Shown here piece after piece: positions 8,705-19,407 of a stretch of DNA of 64,000 bases. The position numbers were made by a program, and so were the translations under genes. The DNA is from Acinetobacter ihumii (GTDB taxonomy: Bacteria > Pseudomonadota > Gammaproteobacteria > Pseudomonadales > Moraxellaceae). The stretch spans positions 1,375,224 to 1,439,223 of the forward strand of contig NZ_LR130760.1 of NCBI RefSeq assembly GCF_900625095.1. The letters are read 5' to 3'. Below the pieces are notes generated by a model. The model was not told where the DNA came from. It was given only the letters and a program-made list of their open reading frames with translations, and made no database searches. Numbering within the stretch: the first letter of the stretch is position 1; each line of letters opens with the position of its first letter.

Positions 8705-11086
8705 CTATCTAAGATGCGGCTGTGGACGAGCTGCCATGGCTTGACCCCGACCGATCGAAATCGCACGTAAAATTTCTTCTGCTGTTGCAGGTGCGTTCAA
8801 TTCAAGTGGTGCATCTTCTGGAATTGCTGCTTGTACCGCTTGGCGGATGGCAGAAAACACTGAAAGCCCCAACATAAACGGCGGTTCACCTACTGCTTTA
8901 GAACGGTAAATGGTATCCGATGGATTTTCATTATCAAATAATTTGACATTAAAAATAGGGGGTATGTCTGCACTGGTTGGAATTTTATAGGTCGACGGCG
9001 CATGGGTAAACAAGCGTCCAGCATGCGACCCTTGTGGTTGCCAATACAGCTCTTCAGTCGTGAGCCAACCCATGCCCTGAATAAATCCACCTTCAATCTG
9101 TCCAATATCAATGGCTGGGTTAATCGAACGTCCGACATCATGCAAAATATCGGCACGTAAGACCTTCATCTCTCCCGTCAAAGTGTCAATCGCCACTTCA
9201 CTCACTGCTGCACCATAGGCGTAATAGAAAAATGGACGACCTAAATGATTGACCTGATCATAATGAATTTCAGGGGTTTTATAAAAACCGCTATCCCAGA
9301 GTTGCACCCGTGCCATATAAGCACGATTCACTAAATCAGCAAATGCCCATGAATGACCATTTGCTGTGATCACTGTGCTATTTTCAAACTGTATTTGCGC
9401 TGCATCGCTATGGCTAATTTCAGCTGCCAGTTTAGCTAAACGTTCACGAATTTTGATACAGGCATTTTGTACCGCCTTACCATTTAAATCTGCACCACTC
9501 GATGCTGCTGTCGCAGAGGTATTGGGTACACGAGACGTATCTGTGGCAATCAGACGCACCCGATCAATCGGTAATCCTAATTCATGTGCAGCCACTTGAC
9601 GGACTTTGGTATAAAGTCCCTGTCCCATTTCCGTACCGCCATGCGTAATGGCAACTGTACCATCCATATACACATACACCAGCGCACCCGCTTGGTTGTA
9701 GTGTACCGCGTTAAAGGAAATCCCAAACATTAAAGGTGTTAAGGCAATACCACGTTTAATGACGTCGTTATTTTGGTTAAAAATTTCAATATTTTGTTTG
9801 CGTTTAAAATATTGGCTGCTTTGCAATAATTCTTCGACTATTTTCGGCGCAACATTGTCCCGAACTTCTGCACCATAATGCATATGATCACGACCATTGC
9901 CCGGTTTTTCGGCAAAGAAGTTACGCTGACGGACCAAGACAGGATCACATTTTAAATGTCGAGCAATATCATCCATGATATTTTCAATCACAAACATCCC
10001 TTGCGGGCCACCAAAACCCCGATAGGCGGTATTGGAAACGGTATTGGTTTTACAACGCAAATTTCGTAGTTGTACCGCATTTAAATAATAGGCATTACCA
10101 ATATGACAAATGGCACGTTCATTCACAGGTCCAGACAAATCCGCAGAAAAACCACAGTTTGATGCCAATTGCACTTTAAGTCCTTGTAATACACCTGCAT
10201 CATCAAACGCCACTGACCACTCATACGCAAAACCATGTCGTTTGCCTGTCGAGCTCATGTCATCATCACGATCTAAACGTAATTTACAAGGTCGTCCACT
10301 TTTCTGTGCAGCCAGTGAGGCAATACATGCCCATTGTGCTGATTGCGATTCTTTACCTCCAAATCCACCGCCCATGCGACGTGCTTCAACACTGACCTGA
10401 TGCATGTCAAAACCCAAGGCATGACAAATCAGAAGTTGCATTTCTGTCGGATGTTGTGTTGAACAATACACTTTCAAAGTATGGTCTTCTTGGGGAACAG
10501 CGTAAGAAATTTGACCTTCAAGATAAAAATGCTCTTGCCCACCCAGTTCAATTGAACCACTTAATTGATACTTTGCCGTTTGAAACGCTTGCTCCACTTC
10601 ACCATGAGAAAAATCAACCGGTGGCAATACCCACGATTCTTTTTCGATTGCATCTTGAATACTGAGAATAGGCGTTTCTGGGACATATTCTATGTGTGCT
10701 AAGCGTACTGCATGACGTGCCTGCTGATAGGTTTTGGCAGCGACCACAAATAAAGCCTGACCATAAAATTCAACCTGATCTTCAGCAAAAATCGGATCAT
10801 CATTGACAATCGGCCCCCAATTGTTTTTGATCAGAATATCCTTCGCCGTATAAACGGCATAAACGCCATCCGCCTGACGCACAGCATCCAAATTAAATTG
10901 ACTCATTTTACCTTTGGCACACTTTGAAAAACCGACTGCCAAATGCAGGGTATTTTCAAGTTCTGGCAAATCATCAATATAAGTTGCAGTTCCTGTTACA
11001 TGTAAATGTGCACTTTCATGTGGAATTGAATCTCCAGCTTTGGCAGATTGTCTTTGCACTGTTAAATGATCAATCGATTGATTCAT
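8705..11086 (-). CDS. xdhB: Xanthine dehydrogenase, molybdopterin-binding large subunit
   Basis: This subunit carries the molybdenum site that hydroxylates hypoxanthine to xanthine and urate. 793 aa from the ATG at 11086, chosen because GGAGG lies six bases upstream and one base separates it from the xdhA stop. Family signatures include the cofactor loop MGGGFGGKESQ, AYRGFGGPQGMFV, TEMGQGLYTKV and the C-terminal GEPPFMLG, whose Glu is the catalytic base in the family. It pairs with XdhA in the cytoplasm. Confidence 0.96.
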   Translation of the reverse strand: MNQSIDHLTVQRQSAKAGDSIPHESAHLHVTGTATYIDDLPELENTLHLAVGFSKCAKGKMSQFNLDAVRQADGVYAVYTAKDILIKNNWGPIVNDDPIFAEDQVEFYGQALFVVAAKTYQQARHAVRLAHIEYVPETPILSIQDAIEKESWVLPPVDFSHGEVEQAFQTAKYQLSGSIELGGQEHFYLEGQISYAVPQEDHTLKVYCSTQHPTEMQLLICHALGFDMHQVSVEARRMGGGFGGKESQSAQWACIASLAAQKSGRPCKLRLDRDDDMSSTGKRHGFAYEWSVAFDDAGVLQGLKVQLASNCGFSADLSGPVNERAICHIGNAYYLNAVQLRNLRCKTNTVSNTAYRGFGGPQGMFVIENIMDDIARHLKCDPVLVRQRNFFAEKPGNGRDHMHYGAEVRDNVAPKIVEELLQSSQYFKRKQNIEIFNQNNDVIKRGIALTPLMFGISFNAVHYNQAGALVYVYMDGTVAITHGGTEMGQGLYTKVRQVAAHELGLPIDRVRLIATDTSRVPNTSATAASSGADLNGKAVQNACIKIRERLAKLAAEISHSDAAQIQFENSTVITANGHSWAFADLVNRAYMARVQLWDSGFYKTPEIHYDQVNHLGRPFFYYAYGAAVSEVAIDTLTGEMKVLRADILHDVGRSINPAIDIGQIEGGFIQGMGWLTTEELYWQPQGSHAGRLFTHAPSTYKIPTSADIPPIFNVKLFDNENPSDTIYRSKAVGEPPFMLGLSVFSAIRQAVQAAIPEDAPLELNAPATAEEILRAISIGRGQAMAARPQPHLR

Positions 11087-11087
11087 A

Positions 11088-12596
11088 TTACACCTCCACC
11101 AAAGCAATCAGATCATCCAGCCGGGCAACAGATGATTGCTTGATTTTCTCAATATAAAAACGCTGTAAACAGTTCTGCGCTACCTGTAAACGATACGCGG
11201 CACTAGCACGGCCATCATTTAACGGTTGATAGTCCTTTGCCAATGCGACTTGTGCCTGTTCAATCCGTTCAGGTGTCAGGCTCTGACCCAATAAAACTTT
11301 TTCAGCATTGAAGGCACGTTTAGGAATTGCTGCCATTCCACCGAAAGCAATTCTTATAGATTGCACCACATTATTTTTGTCCAACTCGCAGTAAAAAGCA
11401 GCACACACTGCGGAAATATCTTGTTCAAAACGTTTCGAAATTTTATAACTTGCAAATTTAAATGCTGTGGAGGGTTCACGAATTGGAATTAAGATCGTTT
11501 CGACAAACTCTCCAGTTTGTAGTGCAGTTTTTTGATAATCCAAATAGAAATCCGCTAAGTTCACTTCACGCGTTTGCTCACCACAACGTAAACGTAAGGC
11601 AGCATCCAGTGTAATTAATGCAGGCATTGAATCACCAATCGGCGAGCCATTTGCAATATTTCCGCCTAAAGTGCCTGCATTTTTAATTGGCATAGAGGCA
11701 AAACGGCGTTGTAGATCGGCGAAATCTGGATAAATTTCAGTGATTTTACTCAAGGCATCACTGAGGCTAACATTCGCGCCAATTTCTAAACGACCAGCTT
11801 GAACTTTAATGTTTTTTAGCTCTGGAACCTGACCGATATATAACAGATCTCCAAGCTCACGCCCAAGTTTGGTGACCCATAAGCCCACATCAGTACTGCC
11901 AGCGACAATACGTGCCTGCGGATATTGTTGACGTAAAGTAGCAAACTCCCGCAAGGTTTTGGGTGCAAAAAACTGTTGGTGAAGATAGGACAACTGTAAA
12001 GGTGGTAAATCCTGCATCTGTTTCAGTTCATCAATAATGTTCTGACGTTCCAGCATCATTTTTGGATAATCAAATGCTTTTTGTGCTGCATCCAAAATCG
12101 GGCGATATCCTGTACAACGGCATAAATTGCCTGAAATATAATCCGTCACTGTTGCTCTGCTTGGCATTTCTGCTTCATTTTCATACATCGACCACAACGA
12201 CATAATAAAACCAGGCGTACAAAAACCGCACTGCGAGCCATGATATTCCAGCATGGCCTGCTGCACAGGATGTAAATGAGCTTCTGTGGAGCTAGAAAGT
12301 GTTTGCAAGTCTTCAACACTAAATAATGCTTTACCATCTAAAGTCGGTAAAAACTGGATACAGGCATTGACGCTGTGCAGTTGTAACTGGTCATTGACCA
12401 ACTCCCCAATGACCACTGTACATGCACCACAATCTCCTTCAGCACAGCCTTCTTTGGTTCCTGTTTGACGCGTTTTGTCTGAACCTACATATTCACGTAA
12501 ATATTGTAAAACTGTTGTGGTCGGAGAGAGCGTATCAATTTGCTGTTTTTGTCCCCTAAAATAAAATGTGATTGGACGTACTGACACTTTTGACAT
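11088..12596 (-). CDS. xdhA: Xanthine dehydrogenase, FeS/FAD small subunit
   Basis: This subunit passes electrons from the Mo centre through two 2Fe-2S clusters to FAD and NAD+. 502 aa: a plant-ferredoxin domain with EGCAEGDCGACTVV near residue 50, a second cluster domain with CGFCTPGF and CRCTGYRP, then an FAD domain with AGSTDVG and GGNIANGSPIGDSMP, and a CO-dehydrogenase-type C-terminal domain. It is the first gene of xdhABC, which would supply purine catabolism. No guanine deaminase or uricase gene is in the window. Confidence 0.96.
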   Translation of the reverse strand: MSKVSVRPITFYFRGQKQQIDTLSPTTTVLQYLREYVGSDKTRQTGTKEGCAEGDCGACTVVIGELVNDQLQLHSVNACIQFLPTLDGKALFSVEDLQTLSSSTEAHLHPVQQAMLEYHGSQCGFCTPGFIMSLWSMYENEAEMPSRATVTDYISGNLCRCTGYRPILDAAQKAFDYPKMMLERQNIIDELKQMQDLPPLQLSYLHQQFFAPKTLREFATLRQQYPQARIVAGSTDVGLWVTKLGRELGDLLYIGQVPELKNIKVQAGRLEIGANVSLSDALSKITEIYPDFADLQRRFASMPIKNAGTLGGNIANGSPIGDSMPALITLDAALRLRCGEQTREVNLADFYLDYQKTALQTGEFVETILIPIREPSTAFKFASYKISKRFEQDISAVCAAFYCELDKNNVVQSIRIAFGGMAAIPKRAFNAEKVLLGQSLTPERIEQAQVALAKDYQPLNDGRASAAYRLQVAQNCLQRFYIEKIKQSSVARLDDLIALVEV

Positions 12597-12951
12597 TTTC
12601 TATCCCTTTTTCTTTCTGCATCCAGATACCGTTTAATGAGCAAATAAAATGCCATTTCGTTCTATCATGTTGAATTTCCGCCCAACCAGATACCCTGTAT
12701 AAGAGTTTAGATATATCCGAAGTTTCAGTTAGAAATTGCACATGCTCAGATCATTTTTAACAGACTTTTGATGCAAAAAAGCATAAGAAGTTTGTATTTG
12801 ACGAAATATCGACCATGAACAAGCTGAAAATTATTCAGCTTTTATTTCGTCCTCTCTATCAGAATAAATATACGGCAAAGTTGCATGACCCACTTGTTCG
12901 GTTTTCTGATACAATGCCGAGCTTGTTTAGTAGAGTAAGCCAACACGTCTT
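12597..12951. other. Divergent intergenic region xdhA / folE
   Basis: About 355 bases between divergent genes. A hairpin (AAGCTGAA, five-base loop, TTCAGCTT) at 12821-12841 is followed by TTTATTT and may be a stray terminator. A TACAAT at 12910-12915 could be the folE -10 box, but I saw no -35 box at the right distance. No coding sequence is supported. Confidence 0.45.
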
Positions 12952-13506
12952 ATGTCAATGCAGCAATCCTATGCAAATATTCTGACCTCAGTCGGTGAGG
13001 ATTTAAATCGTCCTGGGCTAAAAGATACGCCTATTCGAGCTGCCAAGGCATTTTCGTTTTTGACCTCTGGCTATGGGAAAACACTAGAAGAAGTCACCAA
13101 TAGTGCCGTTTTCCCATCCGATAATCATGAAATGGTCTTGGTCAAAAATATTGAATTCTATTCTTTATGTGAGCATCACCTCCTTCCCTTTTATGGTCGG
13201 GTACATATTGCCTACTTGCCAGAAGGTAAAGTTTTAGGTTTGTCAAAATTCGCACGTATTACCGAAATGTTTGCACGTCGTTTGCAAATTCAGGAAAATT
13301 TGACGCAACAAATTGCGCAAGCTGTGCTGGATGTGACACAAGCGCGTGGCGTTGCTGTCATGATTGATTCAGCGCATATGTGTATGATGATGCGTGGCGT
13401 AGGCAAACAGGAATCTACAACGCGTACTGTTTCATTTTTAGGCGACTTCAAAACTGACAAAGAAGTCCGTCGTGAATTTTTAAGTGCTGTACCAGAAAGT
13501 TATTAA
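12952..13506 (+). CDS. folE: GTP cyclohydrolase I
   Basis: This enzyme converts GTP to dihydroneopterin triphosphate, the first step of folate synthesis. 184 aa, typical of the FolE core. Zinc ligands lie in LCEHHLLPF and in [22 protein letters not shown] is the substrate loop. A hairpin terminator follows, so it appears monocistronic. Confidence 0.95.
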   Translation: MSMQQSYANILTSVGEDLNRPGLKDTPIRAAKAFSFLTSGYGKTLEEVTNSAVFPSDNHEMVLVKNIEFYSLCEHHLLPFYGRVHIAYLPEGKVLGLSKFARITEMFARRLQIQENLTQQIAQAVLDVTQARGVAVMIDSAHMCMMMRGVGKQESTTRTVSFLGDFKTDKEVRREFLSAVPESY

Positions 13507-13524
13507 TTTCTGGGCAATTTCATC

Positions 13525-13561
13525 AAAACCAGCCAGAAACTTTCTAAAATCTGGCGGTTTT
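13525..13561 (+). terminator. Terminator after folE
   Basis: AAAACC and GCCAGA pair with TCTGGC and GGTTTT across a 12-base loop, just past the folE stop. Confidence 0.6.
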
Positions 13562-13597
13562 AGACATTAACGAAGTCATGATAAAGGTAGGTCGTTA

Positions 13598-14149
13598 GTG
13601 GAGTTTTTCGAGTTTTTAACTGGTTTTGAACATTATCTTCCTATTTTGATTCAACAATATGGCTTATGGATTTATGCCATTTTGTTTTTGATTATCTTTG
13701 CAGAAACTGCCTTTATTTTTATGTTTTTTTTGCCGGGCGATAGTCTTTTACTGGCCGTCGGTGCGCTTTGCGCCACGGTTCCCATGATGAATCTGGGTTT
13801 TATTATCCTATTACTGTCATTAGCAGCAATGCTCGGTTATATGGTCAATTATCAGATTGGTCGTCGTTTAGGCGTTCGTGTTTTTGAAATAAAATCTCGT
13901 TTTATTAAACATGAACATCTCCTCAAAACGCACGAGTATTTTAGACGACGTGGTGCCATCACGATTTTAGTTGCCCGATTTATTCCCTTTGTACGTTCTT
14001 TTGCACCGTTTGCAGCTGGTTCAAGTGGCATGAACTACACCATATTTTCAATTTACAACATTATTGGTGCTTTTATCTGGATTGCTGTTTTGGTTACAGC
14101 AGGCTATTTATTGGGTCATACCGTCATGTTTATTGGTGATATTGAATAA
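13598..14149 (+). CDS. DedA-family membrane protein
   Basis: 183 aa with about five hydrophobic segments, starting at a GTG preceded by AGGTAGG. The family signature FLPGDSLLLAVG is at about residue 47, and the conserved Arg-rich stretch VARFIPFVRSFAPFAAG is near residue 130. DedA (VTT-domain) proteins act in inner-membrane lipid homeostasis, and some members are undecaprenyl-phosphate flippases. The exact role of this paralogue is not determined by the sequence. Confidence 0.88.
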   Translation: MEFFEFLTGFEHYLPILIQQYGLWIYAILFLIIFAETAFIFMFFLPGDSLLLAVGALCATVPMMNLGFIILLLSLAAMLGYMVNYQIGRRLGVRVFEIKSRFIKHEHLLKTHEYFRRRGAITILVARFIPFVRSFAPFAAGSSGMNYTIFSIYNIIGAFIWIAVLVTAGYLLGHTVMFIGDIE

Positions 14150-14341
14150 CGCTGTCTAAGCTTATCAGAAAAGTGACTTGATCATGACCATAAAACATGG
14201 GATATTCTTTCGCAGCGTCAGCAAGTATTCCACTTGGCTACATCGTAAGCGTTCACGTTAGCCAACGCATCTTTTCCAGTATCTTTTAGATCTTGGAAGT
14301 GGATGCATGTGTCAATGGTATCCTCTTCCTTGGAGTATCGA

Positions 14342-15547
14342 ATGACACAGATTGATCAGAATACCAATATGCGCTCAGCCCTTCAGACTGACTCAGAGAT
14401 GAGAACGCTTTATCCTTTGGTTATTGCCCTTTTTCTTTCTTATTTAACAATTTCTGCTCCACTTGCAGTGATCCCACTTTATGTACATGACAATCTAAAT
14501 CTGAATAATTTTTGGGTCGGGATTGCTGTTGGGACGCAATTCGTTGCCACTGTCCTGACACGTCCTTATGCAGGTCGTATCGCAGATCAAATCAGTGCAA
14601 AACGTGCCACCTTGCAAGGTATGATTGCCCTACTTGTTGCAGGCTCAATTTATATGCTTGCCTTTTTTCTGCCAACAAGCATTAGCATTAAATTTATGAT
14701 TTTATTGGTCGGGCGTTTAGCTCACGGCTATGCTGAAAGCTTATTGGTGAGTGGACATTTAACTTGGGGACTCGGTCTAGTTGGTCAAGCACGTGCAGGT
14801 AAATTACTCTCTTTGACAGGCATGGCGATGTTCGGTGCGCTCGCAGCAGGTGCACCCTTGGGTTTGTGGTTGTTTGAACTTTACGGATTTGCAGCAGTCG
14901 CATTACTGATTCTCATTCTGCCTTTATTTTCCTTAATGATTGATGGTTATATTCGTGCAACGCAACCTCATAGTGGTCATTATCCGCCACTTAAGCATGT
15001 GATCCGCTATGTATGGCGTTTTGGTCTGATTCTGGCTTTACAAGGCGTAGGATTTGCCTGTATCGGAACTTTCGTTGCTTTATATTTTAAACAGCAGCAG
15101 TGGCAATATGCTGGTTATGCATTGACCTTTTTCGGTCTAGCTTTTGTGGCTGTACGTATTTTTTGTGGACATTTAACTGATAAAGTTTCAGGTTTTAGTT
15201 TGGTCAAATACTCCTTAATGATTGAAGCCATGGGTTTATTTTTATTATTTATTTCGCCACGTGTAGAAATTGCCTTAGTCGGTGCAGTCGTCACTGGAGC
15301 AGGATGTTCTCTTATTTACCCAGCCTTGGGTGTAGAACTGATTAAAGGTGCACCTGCACAAATTCGTGGTACCGCCATGGGGGTCTTTTCAGCGTTTCAG
15401 GACATTGCCTATGCAATTTATGCACCTGTATTTGGCTTAGTCGCGCTTTATCTAGGCTATCCTTCGGTATTTATTGCGGCTGGTTGCTGCGCACTTGTAG
15501 GCTGCCTGATGAATATTTACACACGAAAGTTTGCACACAATTCATAA
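14342..15547 (+). CDS. MFS transporter, YhhS/YfcJ (UPF0226) type
   Basis: 401 aa, 12 predicted membrane segments. The start at 14342 has GGAG six bases upstream; the open frame to 14303 lacks a ribosome site. The N-terminal signature YLTISAPLAVIPLYVHD and the loop RPYAGRIADQ closely resemble E. coli YhhS. Substrates of this group are poorly known; arabinose and drug export have been proposed. It ends before a clear terminator and is probably a single-gene unit. Confidence 0.8.
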   Translation: MTQIDQNTNMRSALQTDSEMRTLYPLVIALFLSYLTISAPLAVIPLYVHDNLNLNNFWVGIAVGTQFVATVLTRPYAGRIADQISAKRATLQGMIALLVAGSIYMLAFFLPTSISIKFMILLVGRLAHGYAESLLVSGHLTWGLGLVGQARAGKLLSLTGMAMFGALAAGAPLGLWLFELYGFAAVALLILILPLFSLMIDGYIRATQPHSGHYPPLKHVIRYVWRFGLILALQGVGFACIGTFVALYFKQQQWQYAGYALTFFGLAFVAVRIFCGHLTDKVSGFSLVKYSLMIEAMGLFLLFISPRVEIALVGAVVTGAGCSLIYPALGVELIKGAPAQIRGTAMGVFSAFQDIAYAIYAPVFGLVALYLGYPSVFIAAGCCALVGCLMNIYTRKFAHNS

Positions 15548-15551
15548 ACAC

Positions 15552-15577
15552 AGGGGCACATTTTGCCCCTTTATTTT
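15552..15577 (+). terminator. Terminator after the MFS gene
   Basis: AGGGGCA, short loop, TGCCCCT followed by a T-rich stretch, five bases after the stop. Confidence 0.8.
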
Positions 15578-15593
15578 CAATGCTGTTGATAAA

Positions 15594-15725
15594 ATGTCGT
15601 TTTATAAATCGTTACTAAAAACCGCACATCATCTTGGTTATTTTGAAATGATGGATGGTTTCTATTCGATTGCTTTCATCGCTGTTCAAACCCACTTTAT
15701 ATCTTTACTTAAGGCACAAAAATAA
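15594..15725 (+). CDS. Possible small protein, 43 aa
   Basis: An ATG at 15594 opens a 43-codon frame (MSFYKSLLKTAHHLGYFEM) rich in aromatic residues. There is no good Shine-Dalgarno sequence, and a terminator precedes it. It may be a real small ORF or chance. I list it only because no other gene covers this stretch. Confidence 0.25.
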   Translation: MSFYKSLLKTAHHLGYFEMMDGFYSIAFIAVQTHFISLLKAQK

Positions 15726-15742
15726 ATGACTTAGACAACAAT

Positions 15743-16582
15743 CTATTGAAAATGATTCAATTTCCAATGTCCGTTAGAATCTCTCGTTCCTAATATCTTG
15801 AGGACTAAAACCAAACTGAGCAGCAATAATAAATACCATGAACCCAATTTACCCCAACCGACCATGTGCCAAGCATCAACTTGGCTTGGATAAAGCCAGA
15901 TTTTATAAAAAGTACTGATATTTTCAGCAATCCAGATGATAAATGCCAAGACTAAAAGTACAGGCAACATCGGCAATTGAAAGCTTTGACCAGATAAACA
16001 AAACCTTAATTTGGTTTTCCAGAAGATGATTGCACTCCAGAGAAATAAAACATAGCGCAAATCGGGAATAAAAAACTTACTCATAAAATTGATATATGAG
16101 CACAATGCTAAGGCCAACATATGGCCAAAACGTGGCAAAGCCTCAAATGATATCTGATATAAACGTAAGGAACGGGCAAAAAAACTGCCGACGGCTGAAT
16201 ACATAAATCCAGCAAAAAGCGGTACTGTCCAGAGTTTAAAGATGGCAGGCTGTGGATATTGCCATGATGCAATTGCAGGATGTGTCAGAAAAATTTCCAT
16301 CAGCATCGCCATAATATGAAACAGCGCAATGACTTTGGCTTCAGCCCAAGATTCTAATTTAAGGTAAAGTAAACAGGCTTGAATGATGAGTGCATAAAAA
16401 AGCAAATAGTCGTAACGATAAAAACCATGATAGTCATGACTGCCCATAGGCGCAGTAAACACAAATGCCAACAGTAGTAAAATACCAAACAAGGCAGCCG
16501 AAGCTGCCTTAAAAGAAAAATTAAATACAAGTCTCAGGATGTACACAAAAATGTTATCCCAAGTATTTGGCACTATATTCAT
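15743..16582 (-). CDS. DUF817 family integral membrane protein
   Basis: About 280 aa from ATG 16582, or 267 aa from a GTG at 16546. Eight or so hydrophobic segments. The conserved DUF817 core is recognisable: [31 protein letters not shown], and [18 protein letters not shown]. The function of the family is unknown (B. subtilis YoaT is a member). The ATG start would overlap the end of hemE by 29 bases and the GTG start would not. Either way the two genes are adjacent on the same strand and probably co-transcribed. Confidence 0.75.
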   Translation of the reverse strand: MNIVPNTWDNIFVYILRLVFNFSFKAASAALFGILLLLAFVFTAPMGSHDYHGFYRYDYLLFYALIIQACLLYLKLESWAEAKVIALFHIMAMLMEIFLTHPAIASWQYPQPAIFKLWTVPLFAGFMYSAVGSFFARSLRLYQISFEALPRFGHMLALALCSYINFMSKFFIPDLRYVLFLWSAIIFWKTKLRFCLSGQSFQLPMLPVLLVLAFIIWIAENISTFYKIWLYPSQVDAWHMVGWGKLGSWYLLLLLSLVLVLKILGTRDSNGHWKLNHFQ

Positions 16583-17627
16583 GCACGGTATCGACAAAGA
16601 CTTTGGGTTGAGCTGGATCAACCCATTGCGTGATGCCATGTCCCAAGTTTGCAATATAACCTGTGGTTTCACCATTGGCATAGGCATCGTCTAGCATGGC
16701 TTTAACAGACTTTTCAATGGATGCATGAGAGCCATATAACACGGCAGGATCCAGATTTCCCTGCACCGCGACACGTCCGGCAATCGTTTGACGCGCAACA
16801 TTCAACGGTGTGGTCCAATCCAGACCAACAGCATCTGCACCTGTTGCAATCATCGGCTCTAGCCATTGACCACCGCCTTTAGTGAATAAAATAACAGGAA
16901 TACAACGACCATCTTTTTCGCGCTGTAAGCCTGCCACAATTTTTTGCATATAATTGAGAGAAAACTCAATATATTCACGGTGTGCCAACGCCCCGCCCCA
17001 ACTATCAAAAATCTGGATGGCTTGAGCACCGGCATCTATTTGCGCATTCAAATAATCAATGACGGCGACAGCCAGTCGATCCAACAAGGCATGTAACACT
17101 TCTGGCTGTGCATACAACATGTGTTTGGTATGGCGAAAATCTTTGCTCGAACCACCTTCAATCATATAGGTTGCCAAGGTCCACGGACTACCTGAAAAAC
17201 CAATGAGAGGCACCTGACCACCTAAAGCAGAACGAATAGCGGAAACGGCATTCATGACATAGTCCAGATCAGACTTGGCATTAAAATGAGGTAAATTTAA
17301 AACATCCTGTTCTGTGCGAATGGTCTTTTTGAACTTGGGCCCTTCTCCAGTTTCAAAATACAGCCCTAAACCCAGCGCATCTGGTACAGTTAAAATATCT
17401 GAAAATAAAATAGCCGCGTCTAAATCATAGCGACGTAAAGGCTGTAACGTCACTTCACAGGCAAAGTCAGTATTTTTACATAACGATAAAAAGTCGCCCG
17501 CTTTACCGCGTGTTTCACGATATTCTGGTAAATAACGACCTGCTTGTCGCATCATCCATACAGGTGTGGTATCTACAGGCTCACGCAATAAAGCACGTAG
17601 AAAACGATCATTTTTTAAGGTCGTCAT
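16554..17627 (-). CDS. hemE: Uroporphyrinogen decarboxylase
   Basis: This enzyme removes four carboxyl groups from uroporphyrinogen III to give coproporphyrinogen III in heme synthesis. 357 aa, normal length. The N-terminal signature [19 protein letters not shown] contains the substrate-binding arginines, [17 protein letters not shown] is present, and the final region has [10 protein letters not shown] and NLGHGI. It is followed on the same strand by a DUF817 gene. Confidence 0.97.
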   Translation of the reverse strand: MTTLKNDRFLRALLREPVDTTPVWMMRQAGRYLPEYRETRGKAGDFLSLCKNTDFACEVTLQPLRRYDLDAAILFSDILTVPDALGLGLYFETGEGPKFKKTIRTEQDVLNLPHFNAKSDLDYVMNAVSAIRSALGGQVPLIGFSGSPWTLATYMIEGGSSKDFRHTKHMLYAQPEVLHALLDRLAVAVIDYLNAQIDAGAQAIQIFDSWGGALAHREYIEFSLNYMQKIVAGLQREKDGRCIPVILFTKGGGQWLEPMIATGADAVGLDWTTPLNVARQTIAGRVAVQGNLDPAVLYGSHASIEKSVKAMLDDAYANGETTGYIANLGHGITQWVDPAQPKVFVDTVHEYSAKYLG

Positions 17628-17831
17628 TTACTTTCTCTATCTCAATTTTTTCTTGCATGCATCATAACAAAAAGGGTTGCGATTTAATAACGTCTTGGTG
17701 CGATAAAATGCGGATTAGACAAGATAAAAATGAGGAACTACACAAAACAACTACTGCATGATCCTGTATTTTCTGTAATACTTGCCAAGTTTCTATCCCA
17801 ACTATATGAATAATTCTTAAGGTTGAATTAC

Positions 17832-19166
17832 ATGTTTGTTCGCTCTTTGCTCGCTTTGAGTCTAACTTGTATTATGACTGGTACAGCCTTTGCTGCGCCT
17901 ACGGCCGAGCAACCGTTAAATCCTAAAGTGATTCGCACTCAGTCTGTTCAAGATCCGATCGATCCACTTGCTATTGAACGTAAGCCTCTTTCACAAGATA
18001 CGTCGGCGGCATCTAGTCCGGTCTCCTCTCCTGTTGCAAATGCAGCTTCAACTCCTGCTGCAAATGTTGCATCTGCCTCTAGCCCAGCAAGCTCAGATCA
18101 GGCAGAAGTCAGTGCTCAGGAAGAACATGACCTTAATCAGGCATCTGCCACCTTGCAGAATCTTGAAAGCAGTGAAACTAAAAATGCAGATACAGGCATC
18201 GCACCTACTGCTGCACAAAAAGCCGCAGCCACAACAACTGCATCAAAAACTCAAGTTGGCAAAGCCTCTTGGACGCTTGATGGTTTAAATCATGCAGACT
18301 GGTATGAAAATATCGGACGTGGTCAGTTTCCCGTGTATGCGCGCGCACAAGTCATGCTAAACAATACACATGCGTCTCCAGGTGCTATTGATGGCACCAG
18401 TGGCATGAATACATTGAAAGCGCTTTCATCTTTTCAGCAAATGAACGGTTTAAAAGCAACAGGTGAATTAACCCAAGAAACTTGGGATGCATTGGTTGCC
18501 AAGCAAAATAAACCTGCTTATGTGGAATACACCATTACTGAAGAAGATTTAAAAGGTCCTTATGCTCCTTCTATTCCACATGACTATGCGCTACAAGCTA
18601 AAATGAAAGGCTTGTACTATGTACGTGTGACTGAAATGCTGGGTGAAAAGTTCCATATGGATGAAGACTTTTTGAAAAAGTTAAATCCAAAAGCTACTTT
18701 TAAAAAAGCGGGTGAAAAAATCATTGTTGCCAATGTGCGTAATGACCTGCCAGAAGATATTCATTTGATTATTGCGCATAAAGGCGCACGTCAATTGTAC
18801 TTATTTAATAGCCGTAACCAGATGATTGCTTCATTCCCTGCAACCATCGGTAGCAGTGATACGCCATCGCCAACAGGAACTTATAAAGTGGTCGGTGTTG
18901 CACCGAATCCGTGGTATAGCTACTCACCAAGTAACTTTGTACAGGGTAAAAACTTAAAACCACTATCATTACCACCGGGTCCTAATGGTCCTGTTGGGAA
19001 TATCTGGATTGGTTTAAGCAAGAAATCATTCGGTATTCATGGTACGCCAAATCCATCTACAATTTCTAAAACTGCATCGCATGGTTGTATTCGTTTAACC
19101 AACTGGGATGCTAATGATTTAGGTAAAAAAGTACGTAGTGGCGTGACTGTAAAATTCCTAGAATAA
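17832..19166 (+). CDS. L,D-transpeptidase with peptidoglycan-binding domain
   Basis: This is a periplasmic enzyme that makes 3-3 cross-links or attaches proteins to peptidoglycan. 444 aa from the ATG at 17832, with AAGG just upstream; a TTG nine bases earlier is less likely. The signal peptide MFVRSLLALSLTCIMTGTAFA is followed by a Ser/Ala/Pro-rich linker to about residue 150. Next come a PG_binding_1 repeat (GAIDGTSGMNTLKALSSFQ) and, near the end, a YkuD domain with FGIHGTP and the catalytic SHGCIRL. A LysM-like stretch may lie before the catalytic domain. It is a single-gene unit with its own terminator. Confidence 0.92.
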   Translation: MFVRSLLALSLTCIMTGTAFAAPTAEQPLNPKVIRTQSVQDPIDPLAIERKPLSQDTSAASSPVSSPVANAASTPAANVASASSPASSDQAEVSAQEEHDLNQASATLQNLESSETKNADTGIAPTAAQKAAATTTASKTQVGKASWTLDGLNHADWYENIGRGQFPVYARAQVMLNNTHASPGAIDGTSGMNTLKALSSFQQMNGLKATGELTQETWDALVAKQNKPAYVEYTITEEDLKGPYAPSIPHDYALQAKMKGLYYVRVTEMLGEKFHMDEDFLKKLNPKATFKKAGEKIIVANVRNDLPEDIHLIIAHKGARQLYLFNSRNQMIASFPATIGSSDTPSPTGTYKVVGVAPNPWYSYSPSNFVQGKNLKPLSLPPGPNGPVGNIWIGLSKKSFGIHGTPNPSTISKTASHGCIRLTNWDANDLGKKVRSGVTVKFLE

Positions 19167-19188
19167 ATTTAACCTGTATTGAATACTA

Positions 19189-19220
19189 AAAAACCTGCAT
19201 TTCTTGTGCAGGTTTTTTTA
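19189..19220 (+). terminator. Terminator after the L,D-transpeptidase gene
   Basis: AAAACCTGCA, seven-base loop, TGCAGGTTTTTTT. Confidence 0.9.
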
Positions 19221-19407
19221 TGATGATTTGAGATATTCATCAGTTATTTTGATTCATTTTATTGTTCCATTATTTTTAATAATATCCATTAAAATTAAAA
19301 ATCATTTCAAAAATAGAACAATTTGTTCCAATTCTGAGGTTTTTACTCAGGTTTGGTCTTGTTAGTATAAGCCCATGAGATAAATACAAGAATTTGGGAG
19401 GTGCAGA

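Noticed and set aside
10110..10400. Plus-strand frame of 96 codons opposite xdhB
   Set aside because: Antisense shadow of the cofactor-binding region of xdhB.
12556..12741. Minus-strand frame upstream of xdhA (61 codons)
   Set aside because: Overlaps the xdhA start in another frame and has no ribosome site or recognisable motif.
17968..18288. Open frame of 106 codons overlapping the L,D-transpeptidase
   Set aside because: Leu/Gln-rich low-complexity shadow of the Ser/Ala/Pro linker in another frame.
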